A DNA stretch of 64,000 nt from NCBI RefSeq assembly GCF_040412425.1, contig NC_089744.1:29774501-29838500 (forward strand). Direction: 5' to 3'. Below, piece after piece: positions 9,678 through 21,448 of this stretch. A program made the translations under genes and the position numbers. Position 1 is the stretch's first letter. The number at the start of each line of letters is the position of its first letter. This DNA is from Macrobrachium rosenbergii (lineage: Eukaryota > Arthropoda > Malacostraca > Decapoda > Palaemonidae). Below the pieces are notes generated by a model. It was not told where the DNA came from. It did not search any database and saw only the letters and a list, made by a program, of their open reading frames with translations.

Positions 9678-12031
9678 CTGAAACAAAAAGTAAATGTTAA
9701 TTTTCAAAGAAATAAGTTTTTCATATTATTAAACCCATTACTTTTACATAGCTTGATCATCCATCTGGATGATTTCCACACACATCCACCAAAAGAAGAT
9801 ACAAGCCAGATAGCTCAAGTAGGCTGGCACATTCATGTAGGTCCCAACCAGTCGATGGTAATTCACAGATTCAGAGTAATTTGCATTAACTGAGTAATTT
9901 CTAAAAAATGAGTTTATGCTTAAACACAAACTTTTCACTTTTTAATGACCTGAATATCATGAATTCAACTTGGGCAGATGATGTATCATGATGCTGATAC
10001 TCTGGCAAAAAGAAAAGAGAACTTAGGAGACATACTCTGGCAAAAAGAAAAGAGGACTTTAGGAGACATACCCAAGGCAAAATGAACTATAATCCTTTTA
10101 AAACTGGATGCAATGGTAAGGGACCCAGTGAGAGCATCATATTTCTGGATGGTCAAAGCAAAAGAAATCAGGCATTGTGTAACACAGGTAAATAGTGCCA
10201 TAAGGGAAAAGATGGTCATTCTAGGAGCAGAATTCCCTCTCTCCCTTGTAGATCTTGCCAGAAGACTGATCCTTGTGATCTTACATGATGTAATATTATG
10301 AAAAGCAGAAGACAACCAAACCAAAGAAATAAAGGTGTACCCTTAATCTATCACAATCAAGCAGAAAACCAGTTATGAGTGTTTTCCTGAGAAAGAGATT
10401 GAAACAGAATTTGCCTTGAGCAACCTCTTACAAGTGGAGAAGTAAAACCCTGACAATCCAAGAGAACCTTGCTGCTTGTGGCAGAAACAACCCCATAAGA
10501 TCCCTAACAAGACAAAGTATATGGAATATCCCTAACACTGAAATCTGAAAAACCAAAAACACTTGTTGGAAATGAGCATAGAAAATGAAGCAGAGTTAAA
10601 TCTAGCTGAGCTCTAATTGCTGAAATACTAGATACAGAGGAAGCCAAGTCTCGATTCAAAATGGACCCCATTTACCATCAAGAGATTGTGCAAGAATATG
10701 CATCCTCAAACAAAAAAACTGGAAGCCGAGGTTCTGCCATAATGAGGGAAGTCTTGGGTACAAACTTACAATTAGCACCCATCAATAGACACTGTCACTC
10801 TGTCAAGTATTATAGCTAATGACCATCTTGTAAAAATGAAGTTGATCAACAAGAACTCCACATACAATTTTAGCTTTCAAACAGAATCCTTCTTTGTATC
10901 TTGCTGTCCAACCTCTCTAACTCTCTCTTTTCACTGTCGCGAGTGTGAACGGTCAAAAGTGCCCTAGTATTTGGTTTGGCAGCCTAAATTTCATAAAAAT
11001 TAAAAAATTATGCGACACTAACTCTATCACTTGTGATACAGGATCCATAACCCAGATGCAGAGACTAGAATTGTCAACAGTGACTTAGGTCCCATAACAA
11101 GAGTCTGGATCTTCTACTATTTTGTTAAGTCTAGTTAGTCCTATAAGATCAGGTTCCTCAACTGGTATCTGAACATTTCCAAATTGAGTTTTTGCTACCT
11201 TACTCAGGTAGAACTTAACTGTTTACTACCTTTCTCCAGTTTCAGTTAACCATTTTTCTGTATGACCCTCTCCACCTACCTCTTCATTGTTAGGACAATC
11301 TTGCAAACATACTTCTGTACACTGACTATAATCCTTAGCATACTTGGTTCAAATACTGTTTTTCCAAAATCCTGTTTGTATGGCTGTTTATATCCTATTA
11401 AAGGATGTATGGCTGTTTATATCCCATTAAAGGATCCTTCACACTAAGTGGAATTCTCCAATTTCCCTCTGAAAACAATGCCAGTATGATCCTCTGCTTC
11501 GCTTCACAGTATGCTCAACTGCCTCTGAATTATCCTTTCTAGCAACATCATCTTTTCCAATATATCCATCTTTTCTTCACAAGACAGTTTTTGGTGCTTA
11601 ACTCCTGAATCAGGGGTCTGCCAGCTGGAGATCATTCAGAGGAACAACCTATCTGAGCTTGGATGCTGTAGTCTCCAAGTGGGGCAACAATCAATTATTT
11701 TCCTAGCAGTAAAGGATAAGCAAAAGAAGAACTTTGTACAATGTATGGACACTCATTTTTAAGATTCATACCCAATAACAAATGTAACACAAGAATAAAT
11801 AGAATAGAATATAAAATTTAGGCCAAGTGCTGGGACACATGAGGTCATTCAGCGCTGAAATGGAAACTGACAGTAAAAATCTGAAAGGTGTAGGAGGAAA
11901 ATCTTGCAGTTGTACTATGAATCAATTGTTCGGAGAGAGTGGCAAGCAAGATGGAAGAAAGAGAATATGAACAGAGGTACACACACACACACACGATTAA
12001 ATGAAGTAACTTGCAAATTATAAAATCTTAC
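9678..12031. other. PRMT9 intron with short duplications and a SINE-like fragment
   Basis: 2.35 kb between exons. It holds a 35-bp direct duplication (from 9997 and 10032, ATACTCTGGCAAAAAG), a 29-bp duplication (from 11377 and 11406, TGTATGGCTGTTTATATCC) and the SINE-like repeat listed separately. No coding block was recognised in the rest. Confidence 0.7.
11798..11994 (+). repeat. SINE-like dispersed repeat, 5' part, with (AC)n tail
   Basis: The sequence AATTTAGGCC, GTGCTGGGACACATGAGG, TCATTCAGCGCTGAAA, then GAAAGGTGTAGGAGGAAAA and CTATGAATCAATTGTT matches a repeat common in decapod crustacean DNA (recalled, not searched). A second, fuller copy is at 54045-54735. This copy stops at about 11980 and runs into eight AC units (11978-11994). 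Confidence 0.7.
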
Positions 12032-12199
12032 CTCTCTGGAATATCTGAGGGTATACTTAAATTGTGGCTGTGAAGGTTGAAAATTGTTATCCCCTCTGTT
12101 GCACCATTCGACTTGAGGACATCCTTTCCAATTTCATACATGAATTTATCAGTTTCACATCCATACACAATCTTTGCACCTGCCCATTTTGCATAAAGA
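12032..12199 (-). CDS. PRMT9: PRMT9 exon: AdoMet post-I motif
   Basis: Minus-strand exon of 168 nt between acceptor CTATTTGCAG and donor GAGAG/GTAAGA. It starts and ends in phase 2. The translation SLYAKWAGAKIVYGCETD then KFMYEIGKDVLKSNGA and SIPSDIPER aligns with human PRMT9 FAKKAGAHSVYACELS and EIPKHIPER. The acidic residue in VYGCE is the one that binds the AdoMet ribose. It is the second half of the Rossmann core and joins exactly to motif I in the previous exon. Confidence 0.92.
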
Positions 12200-13000
12200 C
12201 TGCAAATAGAAAAAAACCTGTAATACACAAGACCTTAATGACCTCCAGATGCATATAAAATGATGCCTTGAACCTTGCAATGACTATAGCTACACTACAG
12301 TACTTCTCTTTCGATAATGTTACAAGAAAACCCAAAATGATCAGTCCGGGGAGATTATGGACAAAACACAATAAGAATGATCTAATTGGGCAGACCCAGT
12401 GAGTGTTGTATTTTTAACTAAATGGTTTAGCTCAGCTACTTGATAACAGCCAAAATATTCACACACTGCCTCATGGTCAGCAGCTAAAGTTTTCCAAACA
12501 TTAGCAATTTCCAAACAACAAAAGTTTAAATGTGATAAAAATCAATAAAAACCACTCCAAAACTTATGAATGCATGACAAATATCCCACCACTGGCAATT
12601 ATCAATTCCTCTACAGGTTGCAGGTAACCATAAACCCTCATTCTAGTTTACTATGTATATAAATTTCAATTGATTAACTAGTTCAAGTTTACTGATTCTT
12701 AAAAAATTTCCCTGATTTGTTTTCAAAATTTGACATCTGCCATCAGTTAAAGTTTAGACAATCCCATAAAACATGTTTATCATCATAATATTTGCATCTG
12801 GGATTGGGTCATGTTGGCTATTCATCATATATTTGTATGCCAAATGAGTATGATGTTTGAATACATGAAACAATTAACTTCATGTGATGCTCTTTTTAGT
12901 AAGAAAATACCACAGTCCATAATCGTAGTACAGGTATTTGTAAATGTCTAAATGCGTCCTATCAAAAGTATTCTAACTTTATAGAAGAAAACTAACTTAC
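12200..13000. other. PRMT9 intron, nothing recognised
   Basis: 801 bases of AT-rich intron. No coding block, tandem repeat or known element was recognised. Confidence 0.7.
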
Positions 13001-13237
13001 CTCAGCAAGTTTGTGCCTGAACCTATATCAAGCACCTTATTGTAACCTTCCTTAACAGCTGCTTCAATTGCACATTTAAAGGAATGGTTCCTCTGAATAT
13101 CATTCAGCATTGGCAAATGCCACCTATCAATGAGGGCATTTGCAAGGCGACCACGAGTTTCCTGGGCATTAGGATCTTGAGTACACTCACTATGGGACAA
13201 GCAAGCGCAACTCCAAGCTTCATATATGCTTCCATGT
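13001..13237 (-). CDS. PRMT9: PRMT9 exon: end of TPR region and AdoMet motif I
   Basis: Minus-strand exon of 237 nt, acceptor GGGTTCTTGCAG, donor GCTGAG/GTAAGT, in and out in phase 2. Translation begins RHGSIYEAWSCACLSHSE, then RLANALIDRWHLPMLNDIQR, which matches the human block NWLVERWHFIMLNDTKR. It ends with motif I, KVLDIGSGTNLLS. Family members normally have GxGTG here; this gene has GSGTN. The TPR-derived first third is less conserved and shortened relative to human. The junction with 18918-19044 restores an Arg codon (AG/A), supporting the model. Confidence 0.92.
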
Positions 13238-13943
13238 CTGCAAGAACCCAGGTAAATAAAACTCAGTATCTATTAGATGTTTATTCTGTACATAGTTTAT
13301 AAACGTTTTGGGGGAAACTTAGGTATGAATACCTAAATCTAAAATTTAAGAAGTCTGTTCATCCTAAATCCATGTTTACTGTTTACTCACGTGAACTAAT
13401 GATAAAGCCACAACCTATTGAGTATATTCTTTGATATACAAAAATATCTTAAAATATGAAAATTTGGAGCCTTTACCAAACGCTTTATACTGCAATACAA
13501 AACATACACTTATATATCGAGAAACCCAGAAAGCAGCACTGTACAATTTATCATACCACATTCATTCAACAAAGAAATGCCAACAAAACCTATGATTAGC
13601 AAAATGTCTAAAACCTTTACTAAATGCCATGTGAAAATAATTAATGTTCTTATAAAAAAGTGAAAACCTGTGCTAGTTATTGTGCAGTAAAATAAAAAAA
13701 GAAAAAGGCAAAGCTCAAAGTCTCTTCAAACAAACTCTGTTTTCTTCTTTGACAACGTTTCCTACAGTTGTAAAAATTTCTGCAGTAATCTCATCAAATC
13801 TTATCCTAAGTGTCATGGAGTTAATATGCTTTTCACCCTTAATAAGTTAGCACAATACAGCATAACAGTACAATGTGACAGTCCCTGAATATTAACATTC
13901 AATCCTAAAAAATACGTTTCTGACAGGAACATACATACGCATA

Positions 13944-14286
13944 CAGTGGACCCCCCTATTCGCGGTTCCGGATTCGTGGCTTCACCTATTTGCGGATTTC
14001 TCTGTGGAACATGTATACACACATTATTCGTGGAAAATTCGCCTATTCACAGTATTTTTCAGAGAAAATTATTGTATTTTCATATAACTTTCGTGACTAA
14101 ATGCACTTTTTGTGATAAAACTATTAAAATATTCTGGTATAAGCATTTTTCGAGGGTTTTTTGGTGTTTTGAACTATCAAAATAAGCAGTTATAAGCATT
14201 TTTAGGGGGGTTTGAAGTATTCGTGGATTTAAGCTATTCGCAGGAGGTAGTGGTACGCATCCCCAGCGAATACCGGGGGTCAACTG
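13944..14286. mobile_element. Mariner/Tc1-type MITE (TA target site)
   Basis: 343 bp bounded by TA and inverted ends CAGTGGACCCCCC and GGGGGTCAACTG. The longer end pairing includes CTATTCGCGG with CAGCGAATACCG. TA duplication and CAGT-type ends are typical of Tc1/mariner non-autonomous elements. A related element, cut in two by a DIRS insertion, lies at 40020-40193 and 49262-49432. No transposase is encoded. Confidence 0.8.
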
Positions 14287-15641
14287 TATATTCATCCAGC
14301 CAACTATTACAGTTACCCAATATGGTAAATATTGTCACCTATCCTTGAACATGTAACTACTAAACTTATTCCACTAAAATAGACTCCAAAAAATCAATGA
14401 TCCTTTGTAACTCAAAAATACCTCTAAATCTCAGAAAATCAAGCTAAATACACTTCTTCACAATTTACACTAAATGAAACTACATACCAGCTGCATCTTT
14501 CTCTTCAAACCTTCTATACATTTAAGAAACAAATTACAATAACTGTATCCACATACACAGCTATCCAAAAATACTATTTTTTTAAGCTATACTAACAGTT
14601 AATGCACTAAAATATTTATAGTATTTCAACATCACATGTCATATATCATCTAACTTTCCCTCATTTCAATATGCATTACTGTCTAGAAGTAACTGACCAG
14701 TTTTCCAGCTTGAATGATGCTTGCACCTGATTTTTCTAACAGATGCAAAACTCCTCTGACATCCATCATAAAAAGCTACCATACTTGAACCTTCTAATCA
14801 TAATCATTAATTCCATGAAAATTAAGTACACTGTATTTACAATAAAAAACTTTATTTTAAAATAAAAAAAAAATTATGCAGTCATGATGCATAAATAAAG
14901 TCACAAGGACAAAAATGAATGAAAAACAAAATCTTAAGGAAATTTAGTTCCATGTCAGCATAACAGTGTTCATGAATTTTAACAGGCCATACTGAGCTTC
15001 TAACACAACTATCATAGACCTCACCCAAATGATAAAAGCATAAATCACATATAAATTATCACAAAACAGTTTATCACATGTCACCATTTTGAGTGGCCTT
15101 CAGAAAACCTTTAAATTTAGATACTTCATTACTTAATTTTTGAGCAATGAGTACATCTAAAGAGAGTACTCAAAGAAAAGGTTAGTAATACATAACAATG
15201 GTGAATTACTTTCCACAGATCTTCCCAATAAAAGATACCCAGTCTACAAGGTCTGTGACTGTCACTAAATCATTCCAGATAATACAAAGACAAATGTAAA
15301 GCCATTTTTTTTTTATTTAACTCTTACACCAGTGCCAGCATGGGCTCTTGTCCTTAAATGCACTCTGCAGTTTGAACAAAAAGTTGCTGCAAATGCAGCT
15401 TCAGTTCACCATATGGGAAATCTACAACTTTCCAAAAAGCCATCTCACAGGCAGTTCTGAAGATTTTCCAACTGCCAATGACACTACTCAAGAGTCAAGA
15501 TAGTACAATTGGAGTTGTGTCAGATTTGAAACGAAAGGAAAAAACAAAAACGAGTCCTGTCATTACTATCCCATCCCTTCAATTACAAATGAAGACAGAT
15601 GTTATGGAAGTGATATACAGGAGAAACATGCAGAAAAAGCT

Positions 15642-15737
15642 GAGACATGTTCATGTACCCATAAACAATTTTGCCGAGACATGTTCATGTACCCATACAC
15701 AATTTTGCCGAGACATGTTCATGTACCCATAAACAAT
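15642..15737. repeat. 34-bp tandem repeat, about 2.8 copies
   Basis: The unit GAGACATGTTCATGTACCCA then TAAACAATTTTGCC starts at 15642, 15676 and 15710. The last unit is truncated. Intronic. Confidence 0.9.
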
Positions 15738-16857
15738 GAAACACTAAAAGATGAAACACAGAAGTCCAATTGTTTCTTAAATTGCAATAAATTTATACAT
15801 TACATATAATGGAATGGAGGTATCAAAGGTTTCAGCTGTTAACATAATCTATATTTTTCTGTAAGAAACAATAGTACCTCCACTGGACTGAGTTCAGTGG
15901 CCTAAATGAAAAGGACATACTGCACAAAATGAGTGTAAAAAGTTATAAAGGATATAAAATGCTATTTGATGCCAACACCATAGGAGTGAGGAAAAAAGTC
16001 TCCTGGGAGAACATCCAATCTCCTACAAAATCCTGAGAGTGCCACATCAGCAATGAAACTGGCATAACATGCCTTCCAGAGCATTGTGATTACAAACAAC
16101 TAAAAGATTATTTTGCCATAAAAACTGTCCAGTCAAAGATAGTGAGGATTAATAATTGCATCATTACCTCAAGGCTAATAAGTACTTCTAAATAAAACAG
16201 ACTATACTGTCATATTACAGTATTATGGGAGTTTAACAAGATGACTGAATTACAATCTGACTCTCCTGGGGCTTGCCTAAAGCTTGGTTCTTCAATGATA
16301 ACTAAACATAGGAAAACAGTAAAGTTTAAGATGTTGGACAACAAAGCAGGAAAACAGCATAAGGAAACAGATGAACACTTTAAAAACAATGCAATGCAAT
16401 AGCTGAAGTTGATGGATTGCTACAAAAAACTTCATAAATAACCTAACCTATCCATTTCACCTGTGGAGTACTAGATTGATACATTTCTGTATACTCCCTC
16501 TTGAGTCAGTTTTTACTATATCATTTTTTCCTTGTTTTCATAATATGTACATCCTCTTATTGGGACCAACTGAGCATTACTCAAACAGAATTACACCTTA
16601 CAGCTTTCATACAATTCAAGCTGTCTTCTACTTCATAAATTAATGCTCTACACCTATATTTTTATTCTAGGTTTCAAATCATCTTCAAGATAGGAGGGTT
16701 ATTTTCCTGCATACAACTCCCACCTGCTAGTCCAAATTCATCAGTTAGAAGGGGATGGACTTCATGACATACCTGAACTATAAAACTTAGAAATGTACAT
16801 GTAAGCCACTATAAAATGTGGTGAAAATAAAAATCTATGGTCAAGCATGCAAAAAAT

Positions 16858-17079
16858 AGCAAATTTTTAAAGTAATTTGTATTTTTCCTAACATACAAAC
16901 CTCCAGGTCTTTACATAGAAACTAAATCCTATGTAAAGACCTTCAGGTTTGTATGTCAGGAACAAACAGCAAATTTTTTTTAAGTAATTTGTATTTTTCA
17001 TAACATACAAACCTGAAGGTCTTGACATAGGATTTAGCTTCTATGTAAAGACCGAAGGTTTGTATTTGTGTAGGAACAA
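16858..17079. mobile_element. Tandem dimer of a 110-bp mini-DIRS (ends only)
   Basis: Two head-to-tail units (16858-16967 and 16968-17079) each start AGCAAATTTTT, run AAGTAATTTGTATTTTTC, ACATACAAACC and AGGTCTT, turn, and return as AAGACC, AGGTTTGTAT and AGGAACAA. Each unit is a small hairpin made of the left and right ends of the DIRS-A family (compare CCTAACTATACAAACCTGAG at 681 and GGTTTGTATATCGTGTAGG at 1419). The junction between units mimics the joined ends of a circular intermediate. No protein is encoded. Confidence 0.7.
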
Positions 17080-17806
17080 TAATTAATTGAAAATAAATTT
17101 CTAGGACTGCTTACGATGTAAAAAAAAAAAAAAAGTTGGTTTAATGAAACTATTCTTACATCATACTTTTGCAGCTTGAAAGATTCAGGAACTAAAACTA
17201 ATGAAATAAATTCAGTTAAATAAAACCATACCCTGCACAATAAATTTCTAGGAACAAAAAATTTTATCCAAAGGGGCAAGTTATGCAGTATGCATAACAA
17301 GATATGAATCATCTAAAGAAATAAAAATACTGTAGAAGTTCTAAAAAAATTGTATTTTCAGTTACCATCTCTGACCACTTATCTGTCCTTCCTGGCTTTA
17401 ATAAGTTTGGCTCATACCCATGCCAAATTACCTTGTAGTTCTTTGCTGAGAATCCTGACGCCAATTTTGTTGTTATTTTGAGCAATATAAGCTGATATGT
17501 CCTTATTACTATTACATCTTTTTGAATTTAGAATTCTAAACTTGCCATTTTTTATAATTCATTAGTCAAAATATTATTTAAATCAATGAAAACAGTTTAG
17601 TATACATTTTAAAACCCTAGCTCAAAGCTGGTCTACTTTATAACTAAAGAATGATGAGTAGTTTCTTGAATTGCTTACATGGACCTCAAGGCTGTCAAAA
17701 CCTCAATTCTGAGGATATTGCAAGGAAAAAATCATAAAGAAATTCCCAACTTTCACAAGTATGAAAGGTGTGACATTGGAAGCTAAAAATATCCCACAAA
17801 AGCAAG
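17080..17806. other. Intron downstream of the nested gene
   Basis: 727 bases of AT-rich DNA, the 3' side of the nested UPF0739-like gene. An A run lies at 17120. No clear element or exon was recognised. Confidence 0.6.
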
Positions 17807-18694
17807 TTATAAGGCAACGGAAAGACATAAAACAGAATCACACTTGAATTTAGCACTGGAAAAGCTACCAGCTTCCTCCACTTTCATATTCATCACATTA
17901 CCCCAGTGCTCAATACCTGGACGGAGTTCAATTTCCATTGCTTCTGGTATACTAAAGGAAAACAATTCAATTAGTGATCCATCAATGGAACAATTTGCAC
18001 TGAACTTGAATACTTTCAGAGGCATCCCTGACAAACTTTTACCATCCGATTCCCCTTCCCACCAATAAATATGAGGATAACCTAACATACATCCAAATAC
18101 TGTACTTAAATTAATATCACTTGGTAACTTGACCTGGATAGCTTTGACTCCTGGTGGATTAGCTGAGGCAGTGTGTTGGCTCGCTTCTGTATTTACAGTT
18201 CTGCTGCTCCTACTACCACTGCTACAACTATTACTAGCACTCTGGGATACCACTTTGGCAGAACTTTCAGATGATTCTGATGTTTTACAATCAAGTACTC
18301 CAAGCTGAGAAATGAGAGAGTTAAGGTGAACACGGAATTTCTGGTGATTTTCACTGCTGGAAACTTTTGGTGTTGCTTCACTAATGTCAATTAACCACGT
18401 TGGACTAGCACTTGTGATGCTAGTAAGAGTCTGCGTTAAGGCATCAATATTTACAATCAACACATCTAAATCAAGTTCTATCAAAGCTAATTTGGAAATC
18501 AGCAAACCTTTAGACTGAGCCTGATTAAGGAGACAGAGAAGAGCTGATGTGTCAGCTGTGCACACATCCCAGAGGAGAGATGGCTTGATTCCCTGATCTA
18601 CTGCCACCAAAAGAGGAGCAACTTCGTCACAATACTGACTTCCCCTTCCATTTAGACACTCGCGAAATAATGCACGCCACACATCCTGAGACAT
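17807..18694 (-). CDS. UPF0739/DUF4504 (C1orf74-like) protein, single exon, nested in PRMT9 intron
   Basis: An intact 295-codon frame starts MSQDVWRALFRECLNG. It has an N-terminal helical part (CDEVAPLLVAVDQGIKPSLL), a hydrophobic strand (LDLDVLIVNIDALTQTL), WLIDISEA, a Ser-rich linker at about residues 139-180, then STVFGCMLGYPHIYWWEGE, GMPLKVF, LIELFSFSIPEAMEIELRP and EHWG. The LGYP-x-x-YW block followed by PL-x-V and LFSFS-x-P is how I remember the UPF0739/DUF4504 family, whose members are about 250-280 residues; the Ser-rich linker makes this one slightly longer. Its function is unknown. It lies on the same strand as PRMT9 within the intron between PRMT9 exons 13001-13237 and 18918-19044, and 224 bases after the latter. 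No splice site is needed, so it is either an intron-nested gene or a retrocopy that stayed intact. Confidence 0.72.
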   Translation of the reverse strand: MSQDVWRALFRECLNGRGSQYCDEVAPLLVAVDQGIKPSLLWDVCTADTSALLCLLNQAQSKGLLISKLALIELDLDVLIVNIDALTQTLTSITSASPTWLIDISEATPKVSSSENHQKFRVHLNSLISQLGVLDCKTSESSESSAKVVSQSASNSCSSGSRSSRTVNTEASQHTASANPPGVKAIQVKLPSDINLSTVFGCMLGYPHIYWWEGESDGKSLSGMPLKVFKFSANCSIDGSLIELFSFSIPEAMEIELRPGIEHWGNVMNMKVEEAGSFSSAKFKCDSVLCLSVAL

Positions 18695-18917
18695 GATGCA
18701 CTCTTGACTTGCAATTAAATAAACTCAAACACAGGTCCTCAGCTAATGAAAGGAAGCTAAAAGTAACAAGAATAAATTACACAACCCATTGTAATTAATT
18801 TTCCAAGTACTTTGACATATATTTCTTGGAAGAACTAAAAAAAATTTTGTTGAAAAATGCCCCTTATATGGGAAGTTTTTCAATGCACTTATTTGAAAAA
18901 TTTTAATTCAGATATAC

Positions 18918-19044
18918 CTGTACAAAATTTTTGCAAGCAGATAATTTACATCTGGGGATTCTGGATAAAGCTTCAGAGCTACTTTGTACAACTTTACAGC
19001 CTCTTGGAAACCATGGTCCTCTTCAACAGCAGTACTCCATGGCT
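18918..19044 (-). CDS. PRMT9: PRMT9 exon: second TPR
   Basis: Minus-strand exon of 127 nt, acceptor CTTTAATTTCAG, donor GTACAG/GTATAT, entered in phase 1 and left in phase 2. The translation EPWSTAVEEDHGFQEAVK then LYKVALKLYPESPDVNYLLA has the helix-turn-helix spacing and the ALxLYP pattern of a TPR. It aligns with the human PRMT9 stretch DLLGCYEQALELFPDDEV. TPRs of PRMT9 help bring the protein substrate to the catalytic module. Both splice phases fit the neighbouring exons exactly. Confidence 0.88.
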
Positions 19045-19469
19045 CTGAAATTAAAGAACATATTCATACAGCTTAAAAATGGCAAAGAATAAACTCAATA
19101 CAAACACTGGTACCAGCTATGGTAGACAAACACAAATAAGATCATCAATTTAGAAGATTTCCTGATCTAAGCACATAGCAAGCCGACCTTACTCTTATAT
19201 CAAAGGTAAATAAGAAACTTGTTTTCTTGATATGTAAACTAAAGAAGGAAGTAACTGGGTTTAACTTAATACAGTAATCACTTCACCAACACAATCATAT
19301 ATACTGCTAATTCATCATAGATTATCACTCTAAACTAGTACTAAATCTATCAGATTCTATTTATCAACATTAAAATTACAATGATCACTAACTATAAGCT
19401 AGTAATTATGGCAGAAATGTGATTTAGTTGTCTTTTCAACTCTCTCATGTAGAACATCTCTACTTAAAA
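19045..19469. other. PRMT9 intron flank before DIRS-B1
   Basis: About 425 bases of AT-rich intron between the second TPR exon and the left end of DIRS-B1. Nothing was recognised. Confidence 0.6.
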
Positions 19470-19679
19470 AATATTCTCATAATAAAATTAAGTTTCATAT
19501 ACAATTACCAAGTAATTACACAGCTATAGTTTTAACTCACTCGGCAGCCTTTTATTTAGAAATCGCAGTAGCACTTTGATAGTTAGTGTGGGTGACAAGC
19601 CCCGCCCACTTAACATGAGTGTTGGAATGACTTAGCTAGTAGCATCATTCTGTTTGTGCCCTTATGTCCATTAGAGGGG

Positions 19680-19800
19680 AGGAGGAAGGGCTCTGATTCT
19701 GTAATTACTTGGTAAGTATATATGAATCTTAATTTTATTATGAAAATATCATTTTCATATAAGTAACTTACCAAGGAATTACATAGCTGAATCCCACATT
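19680..19800. repeat. Internal complementary region of DIRS-B1
   Basis: CTGTAATTACTTGGTAAGTA is the reverse complement of the element's left end (near 19500-19522). ATAAGTAACTTACCAAGGAA is the reverse complement of its right end (near 28827-28856). Between them runs an AT-rich junction. Joining the complements of both ends in one internal block is the DIRS hallmark used to template end repair and circle formation. Confidence 0.85.
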
Positions 19801-20319
19801 GATAGGGGGTGGGATGAATGGACATATTCTGCTCCAAAACATTGAGGTGAGATAGTTACTTTGAAATAGAAAGGATGGCTAGCATTGAAACAATGCTTGT
19901 TGTTTCCTTACCTGGTAAGAGAGCTACTGCAAGTGAATACTGCCTCTGGGTGGTGCTCATCTTAACCTGTACTGGCATGGCAGTTGAGCTGAGGGTTGCC
20001 TCTACATAAGTGGGAGTTGTGCAACGGAGGGTAGGCCTGATCGCTGACAAGACATATATAATAAGTGCCCTTGCCCTGGGCACATTACCATTAAGACAAA
20101 CAACCAGACAATGCTGTCACCTATGCTGACAAAAAATCCACTACCCATCCAAATTTGACTGGTGGGCACTCCAGGTACAAAGTATCCCCAGGCTCCCCAA
20201 AACTCGACACCCTATGTCAAGGCTAAGAGACATGAGAGAAAGAATGCTTCCTAAGCTTCTTCCCCCAACAGCATGCCAGCCACTGATAATGGCCCAAGGG
20301 TACTGCAATTCTCAAACTG

Positions 20320-21343
20320 TTTCGACTTCTTTTGAGCAATGAGACACAAAGAACAATTTATGCTTGAAGCCGAGAGAGGTAGCGACTGCTTGGACTTCAT
20401 GCGCTTTCACTTTGAACGAAGGCAAAGTGTCCCCCTAAATCCAAGAATGTGCCACAGAAATCAGGTCCCGTAGGAAGAATGACAAAGCGTTCTTCGAAAG
20501 AGGGCGAGATAGATTCTTGACAGAACACCAGAAGTTGCTGGATGGCCCTCTGATCTTCTCGGTCCTTTGCAGATATCTTAGGGTTCTGACAGGGCAAAGA
20601 ATCCTTTCCTCTTCCTCCGGGCCCAGGATCTCCATTAAACTCTTAAGGTGGAAGGAATGAGGCCAGGGCTTAGATGGGTCCTCGTTCTTGACTAAGAAAC
20701 CTAGGGTAAAAGAGCACACTGTGTCTCCTTGGGAGAAGCCTACCCTCCTGTCAATAGCTTGCAGGTCACTTACACACTTGGCAGTCGCCAAAGCCATGAG
20801 GAGGAGTGTCTTCCAAGTGAGGTCCCTTAGGGGAGCGGAACAGAGGGGTTTAAAAGGAGGGCATGTGAACCACCTTAGCATGACATCTAGGTTCCTGGAA
20901 ACCAGATTGGCCTTCTAGTTAGAAGTTTTGAATGACTTGATGAGGTCATTATGATCCGGGTTTGAGGACATGTCCAGACCTCTATGCTTAAAAACCGAGC
21001 TAAGCGTAGCTCGATATCCTTTAATGGTGGAAGAGGACAGACCTCTAGAGGTCCTCAGATAGAGGAGGAAGTCTGCTATTTGTGTTAAATATATCTCACA
21101 CAACAAGACATTATGTCTGAGACACCATCTATGAAAACTGTCCACTTTGCTTGGTAGGCGTTGCAAGAAGACTGTCATCTCCATCTTGCAATAGCTCCCG
21201 CAGCTGCTCTTGAAAAGCCTTTCCCTCTGACCAGCTTCCTGAGTCTGAATCCTGTTAGAGCAAGAGTGGACAACCTTTGGTGGTATCTCTTGAAGTGAGG
21301 TTGAGTAGCCACAGTTTTTGGGTAAGTAGGCTTGGGAAGTCAA
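20320..21343 (-). pseudogene. DIRS-B1 tyrosine recombinase, broken
   Basis: N-terminal core-binding part 21343-20915: VFLQRLPSKVDSFHRWC, SRGLSSSTIKGYRATLSSVF. Catalytic part 20881-20435: TWKTLLLMALATAKCVSDLQ, where box I Arg is replaced by Cys (AKCVSD against the usual AKRVSE), then LCPVRTLRYLQRT. The HxxR box in a third frame reads KAHEVQAVATSLGF, so its Arg is changed to Gln. Two catalytic Arg residues lost plus frameshifts mean no activity. Confidence 0.8.
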
Positions 21344-21448
21344 CCAAAAGCCATGGAAGGTCCAGAGACCACTCCTTCATGGGTCAAAACGGCGTTACGA
21401 GGGTGATCGAGACGTTGTGGTGCAAGACAAACTTGTTCAGCACTTCTC

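Larger units (their letters stand above)
13238..16857. other. Large PRMT9 intron, part 1: MITE and short repeats
   Basis: Apart from the mariner-type MITE at 13944-14286 and the tandem repeat at 15642-15737, I recognise nothing here. The sequence is AT-rich with no long open frames. Confidence 0.65.

Noticed and set aside
17034..17312. 92-codon minus-strand frame
   Set aside because: Begins in the mini-DIRS dimer and crosses an A/T run. No family resemblance.
13238..17806. Possible extra PRMT9 exon in the large intron
   Set aside because: The phases of the flanking exons (2 to 2) and the contiguous match to human PRMT9 leave no room for an extra coding exon.
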